DNA from: Salinimonas iocasae
GTDB taxonomy: Bacteria; Pseudomonadota; Gammaproteobacteria; Enterobacterales; Alteromonadaceae
Reading direction: 5' to 3'
Assembly: GCF_006228385.1 (NCBI RefSeq)
Contig: NZ_CP039852.1
Location: 992,001 to 1,056,000 of the forward strand
Length of the DNA: 64,000 bases
In this document: positions 47,476 through 56,032 of the stretch, one piece after another
Position numbering within the stretch: the stretch's first letter is position 1
Layout: every line of letters begins with the position of its first letter
Made by a program: the position numbers and the translations under genes
The notes under the pieces: model-generated
Databases searched by the model: none
The model's input: only the letters and a program-made list of their open reading frames with translations
Told to the model about the DNA's origin: nothing

Positions 47476-48897
47476 ATGAGCGATATAAAAACTCAGTTAG
47501 TTGTATTGGGTGCAGGACCCGGCGGATACTCTGCCGCATTCCGCGCTGCCGATATGGGCGTAGAAACCGTTATTGTTGATGCCAGGGAAACACTGGGTGG
47601 TGTGTGCCTGAATGTAGGATGTATTCCTTCAAAAGCACTATTGCACGTGGCCAAGGTCATTAAAGAAGCCAAGGAAATGGCAAGTCACGGTGTATCTTTC
47701 GGCGAGCCGGAAATTGACCTGGATAAACTGCGCGATTATAAAGACTCAGTTGTTGGTCAGCTGACTAAAGGCCTTTCAGGCATGTCAAAAATGCGTAAGG
47801 TGAAGCACGTCCGTGGTACGGGTACCTTCACAGGTGCAAATACTCTGGAAGTGGAAGGCGAAGACGGCAAAACAACTATCGAGTTTGAAAATGCTATCAT
47901 TGCAGCAGGTTCTGAGCCGGTATCACTGCCGTTTATCCCTGAAGATGATCGTGTTATTGATTCTACCGGCGCACTGGAAATGAAAGATATTCCAGAAAAA
48001 ATGCTGGTACTGGGTGGCGGTATCATTGGTCTGGAAATGGGCACGGTATATCATGCTCTGGGCTCTAACATCGATGTGGTTGAATTCCTTGACCAACTGA
48101 TCCCGGCGGCAGATAAAGACATCATGAAAGTATTCATGAAGTCATACAAAGATAAGTTCAACGTCATGCTGGAAACGAAAGTAACTGACGTTGAAGCAAA
48201 AGATGACGGCCTGTATGTGACATTCGAAGGCAAAAACGCACCTTCTGAGCCTGTACGTTATGACAAGGTATTGGTTTCAGTTGGCCGTACACCTAACGGC
48301 AAGAAAGTTGGCGCAGACAAGGCGGGCGTTAAGGTTGATGATCGTGGTTTCATCAACGTTGACAAACAAATGAAAACTAATGTCGATAATATCTTTGCAA
48401 TTGGTGACCTGGTCGGGCAGCCAATGCTTGCGCACAAAGCGGTACACGAAGGTCATGTGGCTGCTGAAGTTATTGCTGGCAAGAAGCATTACTTTGACCC
48501 GCGTTGCATTCCATCAGTTGCCTATACTGAGCCGGAAGTTGCCTGGGTTGGTCTTACTGAAAAAGAAGCGAAAGAGCAGAACGTCAGCTACGAATCTGCG
48601 ACGTTCCCGTGGTCAGCATCAGGCCGTGCTATTGCCTCTGACGCAACTGACGGCATGACGAAGCTGTTATTTGATAAAGAGTCTGGTCGTGTTATTGGTG
48701 GTGCGATGGTGGGTACCAATGCCGGTGAAATGCTGGGCGAGATTGGCCTTGCCATTGAAATGGGCGCTGACGCTGAAGATGTTGCGCTGACGATTCACGC
48801 TCACCCTACGCTGAACGAGTCTATCGGTCTTGCAGCAGAAATTCAGGAAGGCAGCATCACAGATATGCCTAACCCTAAAGCGAAGAAAAAGAAATAA
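47476..48897 (+). CDS. lpdA: Dihydrolipoamide dehydrogenase LpdA (E3)
   Basis: This flavoprotein of 473 residues reoxidises the E2 lipoyl groups with NAD+. The FAD motif VLGAGPGGYSAAFRAADMG and the redox disulfide GGVCLNVGCIPSKALLH are seen. The NAD motif VLGGGIIGLEMGTVY, FAIGDLVGQPMLAHKA and the C-terminal catalytic HAHPTLNES are intact. Length matches E. coli (474). GAGGT precedes the ATG. A strong terminator ends the unit. Confidence 0.98.
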   Translation: MSDIKTQLVVLGAGPGGYSAAFRAADMGVETVIVDARETLGGVCLNVGCIPSKALLHVAKVIKEAKEMASHGVSFGEPEIDLDKLRDYKDSVVGQLTKGLSGMSKMRKVKHVRGTGTFTGANTLEVEGEDGKTTIEFENAIIAAGSEPVSLPFIPEDDRVIDSTGALEMKDIPEKMLVLGGGIIGLEMGTVYHALGSNIDVVEFLDQLIPAADKDIMKVFMKSYKDKFNVMLETKVTDVEAKDDGLYVTFEGKNAPSEPVRYDKVLVSVGRTPNGKKVGADKAGVKVDDRGFINVDKQMKTNVDNIFAIGDLVGQPMLAHKAVHEGHVAAEVIAGKKHYFDPRCIPSVAYTEPEVAWVGLTEKEAKEQNVSYESATFPWSASGRAIASDATDGMTKLLFDKESGRVIGGAMVGTNAGEMLGEIGLAIEMGADAEDVALTIHAHPTLNESIGLAAEIQEGSITDMPNPKAKKKK

Positions 48898-48910
48898 TTC
48901 TTTCGCAATA

Positions 48911-48940
48911 AAAAAAGCGAGGTATAACCTCGCTTTTTTT
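48911..48940. terminator. Terminator of pdhR-aceEF-lpdA
   Basis: AAAAAAGCGAGGT pairs with ACCTCGCTTTTTTT around ATA. T runs on both strands suit it to the convergent LysR gene as well. Confidence 0.9.
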
Positions 48941-48955
48941 ATGTCTGTAATATGC

Positions 48956-49996
48956 CTATTTACCTACAGGTACCGCTTTAGCCGATACCTCTGTACAGGC
49001 TTCTATTCGGGAATCATGGTGCTGTGCTCTGGCCGAGCGTAGCGCATCTTCACAATATCCCTTGCGACAACATTGAGCCAGAAGAGCATCGTGCTGTTTT
49101 CCCCGCTCATGGATAATTCTGACGATATGGCTTCGTAACCAACGTAGTCCGGCATCGTGGTCCTGGCGTTTATGCCAAAGCAGAGACAGCGGCGTAAGAG
49201 GCAATTCAACCGGTGCCTCAAATACGGCAAGCTGCTGAGAAAAAATTTCCTTTTCCAGCACCATTGAAGGCGCTACGCATATTAAATCCGTTTGTTTTAA
49301 CAAGCTCGGAACATTGTGGAAATTATTCACGGTCATAGCAATGCGGCGCGATTTACCTATGCTTTGTAATGCCTGATCAGTTGGCCCTGATACATCCCCG
49401 GTTAAAGACACCAGCAAATGGTCAGCATCAATAAACTGTTCAAGCGTAAGGGCCTCTTTGGCAAGCGGATGTCCGGGTCGCATAACGACCACATATCTGG
49501 GGTCTAAAAGGTGTTCAGAATGAATCACACTTTCAGGCCTTATATATTTACTTATCGCCAGTTCAGCTTCGGCATCTTTTAGTATATCTGCCGACTCAAT
49601 TGACTGAACGGGAACAGCATAGACATTTATACCAGGCGCCTCGCGTTCAATCATCTGGCGCAATGGTCCCCATACCATTTCTACAAAAGTGTCTGTAGCG
49701 GCAATACGAAAAGTTCGGTTTGCCGTAGCCGGCTCAAACGATGCAGGATTAACCGCATCTTCCAGAGCGCCAAGGGGAGTTTGAATCTGACTCCACAGAT
49801 TTCGGGCAAACGCAGTGGGCTGAATGCCTCGACCATCTTTAACAAATAGCTCATCGCCCCAGGCTGTTCGCATGCGTGATAATGCATTAGATACCGCTGG
49901 CTGGGTCATTGCCAGACGATCTGCAGCCCGGGTTATAGCGCCTTCTGTCATGATGGCATCAAAAATCATTAGCAGATTCAATTCTTGTGGCCGCAT
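48956..49996 (-). CDS. LysR family transcriptional regulator, divergent from RND efflux genes
   Basis: The N-terminal winged helix-turn-helix (LLMIFDAIMTEGAITRAADR, LAMTQPAVSNALSRMR) and a periplasmic-binding-protein-like effector domain (~90-300) define LysR type. At 346 residues it exceeds the usual ~300, with a ~35-residue tail containing Cys (AQCCRKGYC, RIEACTEV) of unknown role. AGGAG lies 7 nt before the ATG. The divergent arrangement with the efflux operon suggests it controls that operon, as LysR-type MexT controls mexEF-oprN (analogy). The effector is unknown. Confidence 0.88.
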   Translation of the reverse strand: MRPQELNLLMIFDAIMTEGAITRAADRLAMTQPAVSNALSRMRTAWGDELFVKDGRGIQPTAFARNLWSQIQTPLGALEDAVNPASFEPATANRTFRIAATDTFVEMVWGPLRQMIEREAPGINVYAVPVQSIESADILKDAEAELAISKYIRPESVIHSEHLLDPRYVVVMRPGHPLAKEALTLEQFIDADHLLVSLTGDVSGPTDQALQSIGKSRRIAMTVNNFHNVPSLLKQTDLICVAPSMVLEKEIFSQQLAVFEAPVELPLTPLSLLWHKRQDHDAGLRWLRSHIVRIIHERGKQHDALLAQCCRKGYCEDALRSARAQHHDSRIEACTEVSAKAVPVGK

Positions 49997-50127
49997 CCAA
50001 AGACTCCTGTTAAATGGGTAATATCGAATATATTACTACACGTGATGCATTGCATACAAAATAATAATTATTTTTATTTTTCGGTCTGACGCATACTACG
50101 CGCAACTTAGTATTTGCGAGAGACACC
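49997..50127. promoter_or_regulatory. Divergent control region of lysR and the RND operon
   Basis: This 131-bp AT-rich region holds a perfect odd palindrome ATGCATTGCAT (50045-50055) and TTGCAT-N17-TTTATT as a weak promoter candidate for the efflux genes. A LysR binding site is expected here but I cannot single out one T-N11-A motif. Confidence 0.4.
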
Positions 50128-51354
50128 ATGCATACATTTATACGCGTAAGTATAGTGATATTCGGACTGATTGCGCTGTCAGCATGCAATTCAGAGCCTT
50201 CACAACAAAGTCAGGCCCAGGCGCCCTCACAGGGGGTACCTGTCGATGTGGCCAGCGTAGTCGCCCGACCTGTCACCCAATGGGATACCTTTACCGGCAG
50301 ACTGGAAGCGCCTGAGTCAGTCGCTTTGCGCCCGAGAGTGTCAGGATATATTGATATGGTGACCTTTGAAGAGGGCCAGTATGTAAACCGTGGCGATACG
50401 TTGTTTCTGATTGATAACCGTCAGTTCAAGGCGGAAGTGGATCGACTGACTGCACAGCTTGATGAAGCAAAAAGCCGGCTTAAACTTGCCAAACAGGATC
50501 TGACTCGGGCAGAAGGGCTTCGCAATTCGCAGTCTGTTTCACAGGAAGTACTTGATACGCGCGCAGCATCCGTTAATCAGGCAAGAGCGGTAGTTGCTCA
50601 GACCACCGCTGCACTCGACCAGGCGCGGTTGAACCGTGGCTTCGCGCGGGTTGAAGCACCAATCTCAGGCAGAATATCCCGGGCTAATATCACTCAGGGG
50701 AATTTTGTTACCGCAGGCCAAAGTATACTTACAACGATCGTTGCCACCGACCGCCTCTACGCGTACTTCGATATTGATGAAACCACATGGCTGAACTATC
50801 AGCAAAACGACTCAGGCGCCCGGGCAGTAGATGACAAACCGGTGGCTATGCGTCTGGCCAATGAGGATGCGTTTGACCACTGGGGCAGCATTAACTTTGT
50901 CGATAATCAGGTCAATGCCGGTACTGGTACTCTGCGTGTGCGTGCCGTGTTTGAAAACGAGCAACAACAGTTACTGCCAGGCTTATTCGCACATTTGAAA
51001 CTGGCAGGTGAGCATCAGGAAAAAGGCATTCTTATCGCTGAAAAAGCCATCGGTACCGATCTTAACAACAAGTACGTGTTGGTAGTTGATAGCGATAAAA
51101 AAGTGCAATATCGGGCAGTTAGCCTTGGCGATAAAGTTGGGTCGCTGCGTATCATCGAATCCGGTCTTCAGGCAGGCGATACTATCGTCGTAGACGGCTT
51201 ACAGCGTGTCAGACCCGGAGCGCCCGTTACACCCAATAAAGTCGAGATGGCAAATCCTGAAACCCTGGAAAGTCTGAACGCATGGCAGCAACAGGTTGAT
51301 CAAAACAAAGACTTAGCACGCGTATCAGCGGACCAGATTGCAGGTACCCGCTAA
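50128..51354 (+). CDS. RND efflux periplasmic adaptor subunit (membrane fusion lipoprotein)
   Basis: This 408-residue HlyD/AcrA-type adaptor has a lipoprotein signal (IALSAC, Cys20). The split lipoyl-like half-motifs (ALRPRVSGYIDMVTFEEGQYV and GFARVEAPISGRISRANITQG) flank an alpha-hairpin coiled coil (RLTAQLDEAKSRLKLAKQDL). Beta-barrel and membrane-proximal domains follow (LLPGLFAHLKL, DTIVVDGLQRVRPGAPV). It ends directly before the pump gene, which starts at the next base. The sequence type resembles MexE/AcrA-like adaptors. Drug or metabolite specificity cannot be inferred. Confidence 0.93.
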   Translation: MHTFIRVSIVIFGLIALSACNSEPSQQSQAQAPSQGVPVDVASVVARPVTQWDTFTGRLEAPESVALRPRVSGYIDMVTFEEGQYVNRGDTLFLIDNRQFKAEVDRLTAQLDEAKSRLKLAKQDLTRAEGLRNSQSVSQEVLDTRAASVNQARAVVAQTTAALDQARLNRGFARVEAPISGRISRANITQGNFVTAGQSILTTIVATDRLYAYFDIDETTWLNYQQNDSGARAVDDKPVAMRLANEDAFDHWGSINFVDNQVNAGTGTLRVRAVFENEQQQLLPGLFAHLKLAGEHQEKGILIAEKAIGTDLNNKYVLVVDSDKKVQYRAVSLGDKVGSLRIIESGLQAGDTIVVDGLQRVRPGAPVTPNKVEMANPETLESLNAWQQQVDQNKDLARVSADQIAGTR

Positions 51355-54300
51355 ATGAAGTTCTCTCAGTTTTTCATTCACAGGCCTATTTTTGCTGCGG
51401 TGCTGTCGCTGCTGATATTTATTGGTGGCGCACTGGCAGTGTGGAAGTTACCAATTACCGAATATCCGGATGTAGTGCCGCCGACAGTGGTGGTCACGGC
51501 TAACTACCCGGGAGCCAACCCTAAAGTCATAGGTGAAACGGTCGCAACGCCGCTGGAACAGGAAATCAATGGCGTTGAAAATATGTTGTACCAGTCCTCA
51601 CAGGCAACGTCCGACGGACGAATGACCCTGACAGTGACATTTGCCATTGGCACCGATCCTGATGAAGCGACAACACTGGTACAAAATCGTGTTAACCGGG
51701 CGTTACCCCGCTTACCCCAAGAGGTTCAGCGCCTCGGTGTCGTCACTGAAAAATCCTCGCCAAACCTGACTATGGTAGTGCATCTGACCTCTCCGGACGA
51801 CCGGTATGACATGCTGTATATGTCTAATTATGCGGAGCAGAATGTCAAAGATGAGCTTCAGCGCATACAGGGAGTCGGACAGGTTCGCCTGTTTGGTGCC
51901 GGCGAATACAGCATGCGCGTTTGGCTCGATCCGAACAAGCTGGCTGCCCTGAGTCTGAATCCCGGCGATGTGGTGAGTGCAATTCGCGCACAAAACCAAC
52001 AGGCAGCGGCTGGAAGCTTAGGCGCGCAACCCACCGGTACCAGTGAATTTCAGTGGCTGATCAATGTTAAGGGCCGGCTAATCGATGAAGCTGAATTTGA
52101 AAACATTATTGTAAAAACCGGCCAGAGCGGTCAGATTACGCGACTCAAAGATGTCGCCCGTGTGGAACTGGGGGCGGACTACTATACGCTTCGCTCTTTG
52201 CTGAATAATCGACCGGCTGCCGCACTGCCAATTTTTCAGGCGCCAGGATCTAATGCGATAGAAATTTCAGATAATGTCCGGTCCACTATGGACAGACTTT
52301 CCGCTACGTTCCCCCAAGGGCTGGAATACGACATCGTATACGATCCGACCGTATTTGTGCGGGGCTCTATCGATGCGGTGGTAAATACACTGTTGGAAGC
52401 TGTGTTATTGGTGGTGTTGGTTGTCGTGTTGTTTTTACAGACATGGCGAGCGTCAATTATTCCGCTGGTTGCAGTGCCGATTTCGCTGGTTGGCACATTC
52501 GCCTTCATGCATTTGATGGGATTTTCACTCAATGCGCTGTCTCTGTTCGGCCTGGTTCTTGCCATTGGCATCGTGGTGGATGATGCCATCGTGGTGGTGG
52601 AGAACGTTGAGCGCAATATTGAGCGGGGCCTGAGTCCGATTGAAGCCACGCAACAGGCCATGAAAGAGGTTACCGGCCCTATTGTTGCAACCACACTTGT
52701 ATTGGCGGCAGTGTTCATACCTACGGCATTTATGAGCGGCTTGACCGGGCAGTTTTATCGACAGTTCGCGCTGACTATAACCATCTCTACCGTTATTTCT
52801 GCTATTAACTCGCTGACATTAAGCCCTGCGCTTTCCGCATTGTTGCTCAAGCCTCATGGCGCAAAGAAAGACTGGCTAACGAAATCAATCGACATGCTAT
52901 TTGGTAAATGGCTGTTTAGTCCGTTCAATCGGATGTTCGATAAGGCATCGGATAAATACACCTCCGGCGTGGGCTCGCTGGTTCGCAAAGGCTCGATTGT
53001 GATGGTGCTTTACGCTGGGCTGCTCGGACTGACTTGGCAGCAATTTGAAACTACACCAACCGGCTATGTGCCGCCACAGGACAAAATGTATCTGGTTGCA
53101 TTCGCGCAACTCCCCAATGCCGCATCACTGGACCGTACTGAAGCTGTTGTGAGGCAGATGTCAGAGATTGCCATGGAGCATCCCGGCGTGTCGGACGCGG
53201 TGGCGTTTCCTGGCCTGAATATTAACGGCTTTACCAATAGCCCAAGTTCAGGGGTGTTGTTTACACCGCTCGAGTCATTTGACAAGCGCCAGTCACCGGC
53301 GTTATCAGCGGGTGCCATTGCCGCGGATCTCAATCAGAAGTTTGCTGCGATAAAAGGTGCTTACGTGGCGATTTTTCCGCCGCCACCTGTGCAGGGGCTG
53401 GGAACTATTGGTGGCTTCAGGCTGCAACTTCAGGATCGATCCGGTCTTGGGTTTGAATCGCTGGAAAAAACTGCCAATCAGGTCATCGCGAAAGCCTGGG
53501 CCGACCCCGCACTTACTGATGTGTTTACCAGCTTTACCGTCAATGTGCCGCAACTGGACGTTGATGTTGACCGCGAAAAAGCGATGAGCCAGGGCGTGGG
53601 GATCGATACTTTGTTCGATACCATGCAGGCCTATCTTGGTGCGGTTTACGTCAATGACTTTAATCTGTTTGGTCGTACCTATCAGGTCAACGTGCAGGCT
53701 GATGCGCCGCATCGTCAGAATGTTGAACAGATTCAGCAAATGAAGGTGCGTAATAGCGATGGGCAGATGATTCCGCTTGGCTCACTGCTGGATATTGACT
53801 ATAGCGCAGGTCCCGATCGTGTCATGCACTACAACGGTTATGTGACGGCAGAGGTAAACGGTGCACCCGCGCAATGGTACAGTTCTGACCAGGCCCGGGC
53901 TGCTATCGAAAAGATTCTGGATGAAAACCTGCCTGTCGGAATGACTTACGAGTGGACGGAGCTGACCTACCAGCAGATTCTGGCCGGTGACACGGCGATG
54001 TATGTTTTCCCTTTAGTTGTGCTATTGGTGTTTCTGGTACTGGCTGCCCAATATGAGAGTTTGCGATTACCTCTGGCAATCATACTCATTGTACCGATGA
54101 CGCTGCTTAGTGCGCTGCTTGGTGTAGCGATTTATGGTGGTGACAATAATATCTTTACGCAGATCGGGCTTATTGTGCTGGTCGGGCTGGCTACCAAAAA
54201 CGCTATTTTAATCGTCGAGTTTGCTAAAGAGCTGCAGGAGCAGGGGCATGACGCGCTTAGTGCTATCAAGGAAGCCAGCAGACTCCGTCTGAGGCCCATT

Positions 54301-54477
54301 CTTATGACGTCCATCGCTTTTATTATGGGTGTATTACCCATGGTGATTTCCACCGGTGCGGGTGCTGAAATGCGCCAGGCCATGGGCGTAGCGGTTTTCT
54401 CCGGCATGATTGGCGTAACATTTTTCGGATTGATATTAACGCCGGTCTTTTACTACCTGCTTAAAAAGCGAAGGTAA
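51355..54477 (+). CDS. RND multidrug efflux permease (HAE1 family, MexF-like)
   Basis: This inner-membrane proton antiporter of 1040 residues has twelve transmembrane helices and two large periplasmic loops, the HAE1 layout. The start MKFSQFFIHRPIFAAVLSLL, the proton-relay aspartate pair in GIVVDDAIVVVENVER (~408-409), PLVAVPISLVGTF and the second-half Lys helix (GLATKNAILIVEFA) are intact. Periplasmic QVRLFGAGEYSMRVWLDP is typical. It needs a TolC-type outer-membrane channel, but none is encoded beside it. The specific name MexF is an analogy from the LysR neighbour and motif style. Confidence 0.95.
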   Translation: MKFSQFFIHRPIFAAVLSLLIFIGGALAVWKLPITEYPDVVPPTVVVTANYPGANPKVIGETVATPLEQEINGVENMLYQSSQATSDGRMTLTVTFAIGTDPDEATTLVQNRVNRALPRLPQEVQRLGVVTEKSSPNLTMVVHLTSPDDRYDMLYMSNYAEQNVKDELQRIQGVGQVRLFGAGEYSMRVWLDPNKLAALSLNPGDVVSAIRAQNQQAAAGSLGAQPTGTSEFQWLINVKGRLIDEAEFENIIVKTGQSGQITRLKDVARVELGADYYTLRSLLNNRPAAALPIFQAPGSNAIEISDNVRSTMDRLSATFPQGLEYDIVYDPTVFVRGSIDAVVNTLLEAVLLVVLVVVLFLQTWRASIIPLVAVPISLVGTFAFMHLMGFSLNALSLFGLVLAIGIVVDDAIVVVENVERNIERGLSPIEATQQAMKEVTGPIVATTLVLAAVFIPTAFMSGLTGQFYRQFALTITISTVISAINSLTLSPALSALLLKPHGAKKDWLTKSIDMLFGKWLFSPFNRMFDKASDKYTSGVGSLVRKGSIVMVLYAGLLGLTWQQFETTPTGYVPPQDKMYLVAFAQLPNAASLDRTEAVVRQMSEIAMEHPGVSDAVAFPGLNINGFTNSPSSGVLFTPLESFDKRQSPALSAGAIAADLNQKFAAIKGAYVAIFPPPPVQGLGTIGGFRLQLQDRSGLGFESLEKTANQVIAKAWADPALTDVFTSFTVNVPQLDVDVDREKAMSQGVGIDTLFDTMQAYLGAVYVNDFNLFGRTYQVNVQADAPHRQNVEQIQQMKVRNSDGQMIPLGSLLDIDYSAGPDRVMHYNGYVTAEVNGAPAQWYSSDQARAAIEKILDENLPVGMTYEWTELTYQQILAGDTAMYVFPLVVLLVFLVLAAQYESLRLPLAIILIVPMTLLSALLGVAIYGGDNNIFTQIGLIVLVGLATKNAILIVEFAKELQEQGHDALSAIKEASRLRLRPILMTSIAFIMGVLPMVISTGAGAEMRQAMGVAVFSGMIGVTFFGLILTPVFYYLLKKRR

Positions 54478-54524
54478 AAATCAGCTACCCGAGCGTTGCC
54501 CCACTCTTTAAACAGGGGCCTTTG

Positions 54525-54553
54525 GCCGCCCGCTTCCCTGGGCGGCTTTTTTT
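54525..54553 (+). terminator. Terminator of the RND operon
   Basis: GCCGCCC/GGGCGGC with an 8-nt loop is followed by seven T, 48 bp after the permease stop. Confidence 0.9.
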
Positions 54554-54642
54554 GGCTTACGGGTAAGCAGTGTAACCCGGGGATTTCAATCTAAAATTCT
54601 CTTTTAGTCACATGGCTTTGGGTAGTAAATCTGCGAGGAAGA

Positions 54643-54668
54643 ATTAGCTTTCGCCGGTGTCGACCGGC
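54643..54668. repeat. Isolated first-hairpin fragment of the 504-bp repeat
   Basis: The 26 bp here match the start of repeat copy B (55357-55382) except for one loop base. The fragment contains the GCCGGT/ACCGGC hairpin but nothing of the rest of the element, suggesting a truncated third copy or a shared end sequence. Confidence 0.7.
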
Positions 54669-54768
54669 TGGGGGTGTTTATTCTACGGTGTTGAATCCAC
54701 CATCTAATATAATAAGACAGCTCTTTTTAGTTAATTGCTTTCACGCGTTCCTTCCGCAGTTGTATTTA

Positions 54769-55272
54769 CTTTCGCCGGTATCGACCGGCAGCGACCAGAG
54801 GGGAAGGGCGCTTCCCCTCTGGACTCCCCACTTTACCTGAACGCTCAAAGCGGCAGATAACCGGAGCAGATAAAAACAACCGGGATAAAAGGAGCATCCA
54901 TGCCCCTGTTCCCCCTGGCTCATCATCCATGATGAGCCTTGTTTTTATTCACTCTGCTCCGGCTATCTGCTGAGCGTTAAGGCTATTAAGAGCTTTATCT
55001 CTTCGAAGAGCGAGAGGTGAAGAGCAAACTAGTCGCAGCAAAGAAGCTATCGATGAACCGTTTAGCAAGTGCAGCAGGCTGTCCGGATAAGAAAATAGCA
55101 AACGCATCAGGGATGATGCGAAAGTGGTGTCAGGGGCAGGAAGCCCCTTACACCGCGGTGCTCTTTTCCCGGATAGGCTGGTGCTGTCTTCTTGCGAAGG
55201 GTTCCGCAGGGAGTGCAGAGGGCGTGGCGTCACGCCTTCTGCTTGCTGGCCGTCAACACGGCCGGGGCTGTT
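54769..55272. repeat. Long structured direct repeat, copy A
   Basis: This 504-bp unit is repeated 593 bp downstream with about 15 substitutions and no indel (my count). It is a chain of hairpins: GCCGGT/ACCGGC (54774-54789); a perfect 12-bp stem at 54795-54822; long arms 54836-54879 and 54939-54982 pairing in three blocks; an inner 10-bp hairpin (54917-54938); and CTCTTCGAAGAG (54999-55010). Further on are CGCATCA/TGATGCG (55103-55120), GGTGT-AGGGGC/GCCCCT-ACACC (55126-55154), a 12-bp stem (55215-55242) and GGCCGT/ACGGCC (55248-55263). No transposase, clear terminal inverted repeat or target duplication is seen. A structured RNA or non-autonomous mobile element are the options. Minus-strand frames through both copies look incidental. 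Confidence 0.85.
54900..54932 (+). other. Candidate 10-codon leader-like frame in repeat copy A
   Basis: AAAAGGAG lies 5 nt before an ATG that opens the frame MPLFPLAHHP and stops at TGA. The stop falls inside the inner hairpin of the long inverted repeat. The sequence is identical in copy B. This layout resembles a leader peptide, but chance cannot be excluded. Confidence 0.3.
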
Positions 55273-55361
55273 AACTCTTCGATGTTGAAACCTGCTTTGT
55301 GGAAGTGAGGAATCGCTTTTAACGTAATGGGAATCATGCAAAGCCATAGCGGTTATATTAG

Positions 55362-55865
55362 CTTTCGCCGGTATCGACCGGCAGCGACCAGAGGGGAAGA
55401 GCGTTTCCCCTCTGGACTCCCAACTTTACCTGAACGCTCAAAGCGGCAGATAACCGGAGCAGATAAAAACAACCGGGGTAAAAGGAGCATCCATGCCCCT
55501 GTTCCCCCTGGCTCATCATCCATGATGAGCCTTGTTTTTATTCACTCTGCTCCGGCTATCTGCTGAGCGTTAAGGCTATTAAGAGCTTTATCTCTTCGAA
55601 GAGCGAGAGGTGAAGAGCAAACTAGTCGCAGCAAAGAAGCTATCGATGAACCGTTGAGCAAGTGCAGCAGGCTGTCCGGAATAGAAAATAGCAGACGCAT
55701 CAGGGATGATGCGTCAGTGGTGTCAGGGGCAGGAAGCCCCTTACACCGCGGTGCTCTTTTTCCGGATAGGCTGGTGCTGTCTTCTTGCGACGGGTTCCGC
55801 AGGGAGTGCAGAGGGCGTGGCGCCACGCCTTCTGCTTGCTGGCCGTCAACACAGCCGGGGTTGTT
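55362..55865. repeat. Long structured direct repeat, copy B
   Basis: This is the second 504-bp copy, separated from copy A by 89 unrelated bp. Its differences partly respect pairing. Three changes turn the flanks of CGCATCA/TGATGCG into GA/TC and lengthen that stem by two pairs. The CTT to TTT change in the 12-bp stem leaves a G-U pair in plus-strand RNA. The change at 55823 makes a perfect 16-bp palindrome (GGCGTGGCGCCACGCC). One change in the last hairpin (ACGGCC to ACAGCC) breaks a pair on the plus strand. The transcribed strand therefore remains undecided. Confidence 0.85.
55493..55525 (+). other. Candidate 10-codon leader-like frame in repeat copy B
   Basis: This is the same Shine-Dalgarno, ATG and MPLFPLAHHP frame as in copy A, without any substitution. 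Confidence 0.3.
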
Positions 55866-56032
55866 TGATCTTCGTAGCCAGAATGGCTATCTAAGTAGAA
55901 AACCTGCCTTTCTGAATCTTTAGAAATTAGCTCAGGAAAACGTTAAAAAGCCACCATCTCGCCATAATTCACCTCTCATCAGACCGAATGTCTGCGTATG
56001 CTTAACCAATACGCAAAAGAATGGAGAAGTCT

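Noticed and set aside
54836..54982. Possible integron attC site (AACGCTCA...TGAGCGTTA ends)
   Set aside because: The arms do not fit the RYYYAAC/GTTRRRY core pattern, the unit is far longer than a typical attC, and no cassette genes or integrase are present.
54949..55347. Minus-strand open frame (132 codons) across repeat copy A, with a related 94-codon frame in copy B (55542-55826)
   Set aside because: The shared part simply follows the repeat. It runs through perfect hairpins, lacks a convincing Shine-Dalgarno, and substitutions between copies follow stems rather than codon positions.
54769..55865. CRISPR array or insertion sequence
   Set aside because: There are only two long copies with one spacer, and no transposase, terminal inverted repeats or target-site duplication.
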